DNA of 6,143 nt, from the NCBI GenBank assembly GCA_031263875.1, contig JAISEX010000263.1, forward strand, positions 1 through 6,143, written 5' to 3'. This DNA is from Eubacteriales Family XIII. Incertae Sedis bacterium (GTDB lineage: Bacteria; Bacillota; Clostridia; Peptostreptococcales; Anaerovoracaceae). The notes below the pieces were generated by a model. That model ran no database searches and was not told the origin of the DNA. It worked only from the letters and a program-made list of their open reading frames with translations. Shown piece by piece: positions 5,271 to 6,143 of the stretch. The position numbers were made by a program, and so were the translations under genes. Numbering within the stretch: the first letter of the stretch is position 1; each line of letters begins with the position of its first letter.

Positions 5271-6065
5271 TCACCCGCCGCCGCATTTGGCGCACGCCGT
5301 GTACCCTTTCGTCTTCGCGTCGTCGCGGTCCATCGCGATAATAAAGCGCTCCACGAGGAAACAGTTGCCGCGGTGGTAGGCTTTTGCCGAGAATATATAC
5401 ACGAGCGAACCGTCGGGCGCGCTGCCGGGATCGCAGAGCTCGCAGGGCGTGTAGGCGCCTCTGATAAACGCGCTGAGCAGGACTTCCTTCGGAACGCTTT
5501 TTATCACGCTGCAATTCTCCGCGTGGTATTTCTCACCGGCGCGCGGAAAGACCCAGACGATATTCGAATCCGCGCCTTCCTCGAGTTCGCTCAGCGGCAT
5601 TTTATCGCCGGCCGACGTGACGCCCGTAAAGGCCCGGCACACCGCCGTCACGGAAACCTTCGGCGCGACGCCGAACATATTCGGCCAGCCGAGATTCACT
5701 CCGCTCGTCACCGACGCGCCGATAAGGTCGCCGTAGGTTTTCCCCGATTTCGCGCTGTAATGCGATACGCGGTGCGCGAACGGAGCCACCTCCGCCGACA
5801 CGATATCGCCGGCGTTTTCATCTTCGGCGCGCCTTGTCAGCTCGCTCGTGAACGACGTGGCATGCACGGATTCCTGTCCGTCGGCGGCGACACGGCCGAG
5901 TTCGTCCGTCAGCGAATGCGTCAGACTCTCACTGACAGAGGCCATGCGGATAAAAATGCCGAGCGTCAGCATCGCGAGAAGAAAGACGGGCAGCATTATC
6001 GCCGCCTCCACGCTCAGCGAACCGCGGCTTCCGCGTTCAATATGTTTCCGTATACGCAAATTCAT
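5271..6065 (-). CDS. TadE-like pilus-type protein with two tandem YHx3C...CxxC modules
   Basis: A 264-residue protein. The N-terminus has basic residues, then RGSRGSLSVEAAIMLPVFLL and a single hydrophobic segment (about 18-40). This is the TadE/TadG signature, as in tad pilus assembly proteins that sit in the membrane with the bulk outside. The middle (41-165) is a variable extracytoplasmic region. The C-terminus holds two homologous units: IVWVFPRAGEKYHAENC...YTPCELC (169-211) and LVYIFSAKAYHRGNC...YTACAKC (221-261). Each keeps Tyr-His, Cys four residues later, and a final CxxC, so H181/C185/C208/C211 and H231/C235/C258/C261 could each bind a metal such as zinc. Such modules end various secreted clostridial proteins; attached to TadE they are unusual. 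I chose the ATG at 6065, which has GGGAGG just before it (only two bases away); a TTG at 6086 would add seven basic residues. An overlapping gene lies upstream. Confidence 0.8.
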   Translation of the reverse strand: MNLRIRKHIERGSRGSLSVEAAIMLPVFLLAMLTLGIFIRMASVSESLTHSLTDELGRVAADGQESVHATSFTSELTRRAEDENAGDIVSAEVAPFAHRVSHYSAKSGKTYGDLIGASVTSGVNLGWPNMFGVAPKVSVTAVCRAFTGVTSAGDKMPLSELEEGADSNIVWVFPRAGEKYHAENCSVIKSVPKEVLLSAFIRGAYTPCELCDPGSAPDGSLVYIFSAKAYHRGNCFLVERFIIAMDRDDAKTKGYTACAKCGGG

Positions 6066-6143
6066 CGCCTCCCGCCGTCGCTGCAAACCTGAAGCCCGTG
6101 TAATACTCGCGCAGCAAAAAATCGCGGTCGTAGCCCGTCTTCA
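6037..6143 (-). CDS. C-terminal fragment of an unidentified leftward gene
   Basis: The frame entering from the right edge encodes 34 residues (KTGYDRDFLLREYYTGFRFA, then ATAGGDEFAYTETY) before a TGA at 6039-6037. Its first codons have the high G/C third positions typical of the neighbouring genes. Composition looks protein-like, which favours it over the second frame, whose stop (6064-6062) would give a neat ATGA overlap with the TadE-like start but which contains several CGA codons and lower third-position GC. If this frame is right, the gene overlaps the TadE-like gene by 29 bases, so the two would be co-transcribed and possibly translationally coupled. The fragment is too short to identify; a tad-cluster or surface protein is a guess from context. 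Confidence 0.45.
   Translation of the reverse strand, partial: KTGYDRDFLLREYYTGFRFAATAGGDEFAYTETY

Noticed and set aside
6066..6086. TTG start adding seven residues to the TadE-like protein
   Set aside because: There is only a weak AGG one base before it. The ATG at 6065 has GGGAGG upstream and gives a normal short basic N-terminus. The spacing of two bases is short, so the choice is not certain.
5247..6092. 281-codon open frame on the plus strand
   Set aside because: It mirrors the TadE-like gene, is an arginine/histidine-rich shadow without a motif, and its start lies inside the terminator hairpin.

Overview
The window looks like a chromosomal segment from a fairly GC-rich, probably gut-type member of Clostridia (Bacillota). 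This is inferred from the gene families: a DUF5685 protein, a secreted SpoIID/LytB protein with SH3 and choline-binding-type repeats, and a TadE-like protein. Purine-rich ribosome binding sites also fit. No rRNA, tRNA, CRISPR array or intact transposase gene is visible.

Layout. Positions 1-260 hold the start of a leftward DUF5685 gene. It diverges from a rightward APC-superfamily permease (515-2347). The gap between them (261-514) carries a good sigma-A type promoter and a transcribed leader of about 180 nt with several hairpins. A GC-rich hairpin follows the permease. Positions 2348-3280 are about 930 bases without a convincing gene. This stretch is a patchwork of repeats: a 123-bp MITE-like element with perfect 19-bp terminal inverted repeats, which appears to have landed inside a common interspersed repeat, then three hairpins built to the same plan, and GC-rich repeat debris. 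A promoter region with two palindromes leads to a secreted SpoIID/LytB-domain protein (3281-5197). It converges on a leftward TadE-like gene (5271-6065), with a stem between them that can serve both directions. A fragment of another leftward gene overlaps the start of the TadE-like gene at the right edge.

The genes do not form one pathway. The SpoIID-like protein (cell wall) and the TadE-like protein (pilus-type surface assembly) both act at the cell envelope but are convergent, so they are separately expressed. I see no clear new multi-gene system. The most distinctive points are: (1) the nested mobile element and hairpin-repeat cluster at 2525-2900; (2) a TadE-like protein ending in two tandem YHx3C...CxxC modules that look metal-binding; and (3) a permease with an extra C-terminal membrane hairpin carrying a strongly acidic, aromatic extracytoplasmic loop.
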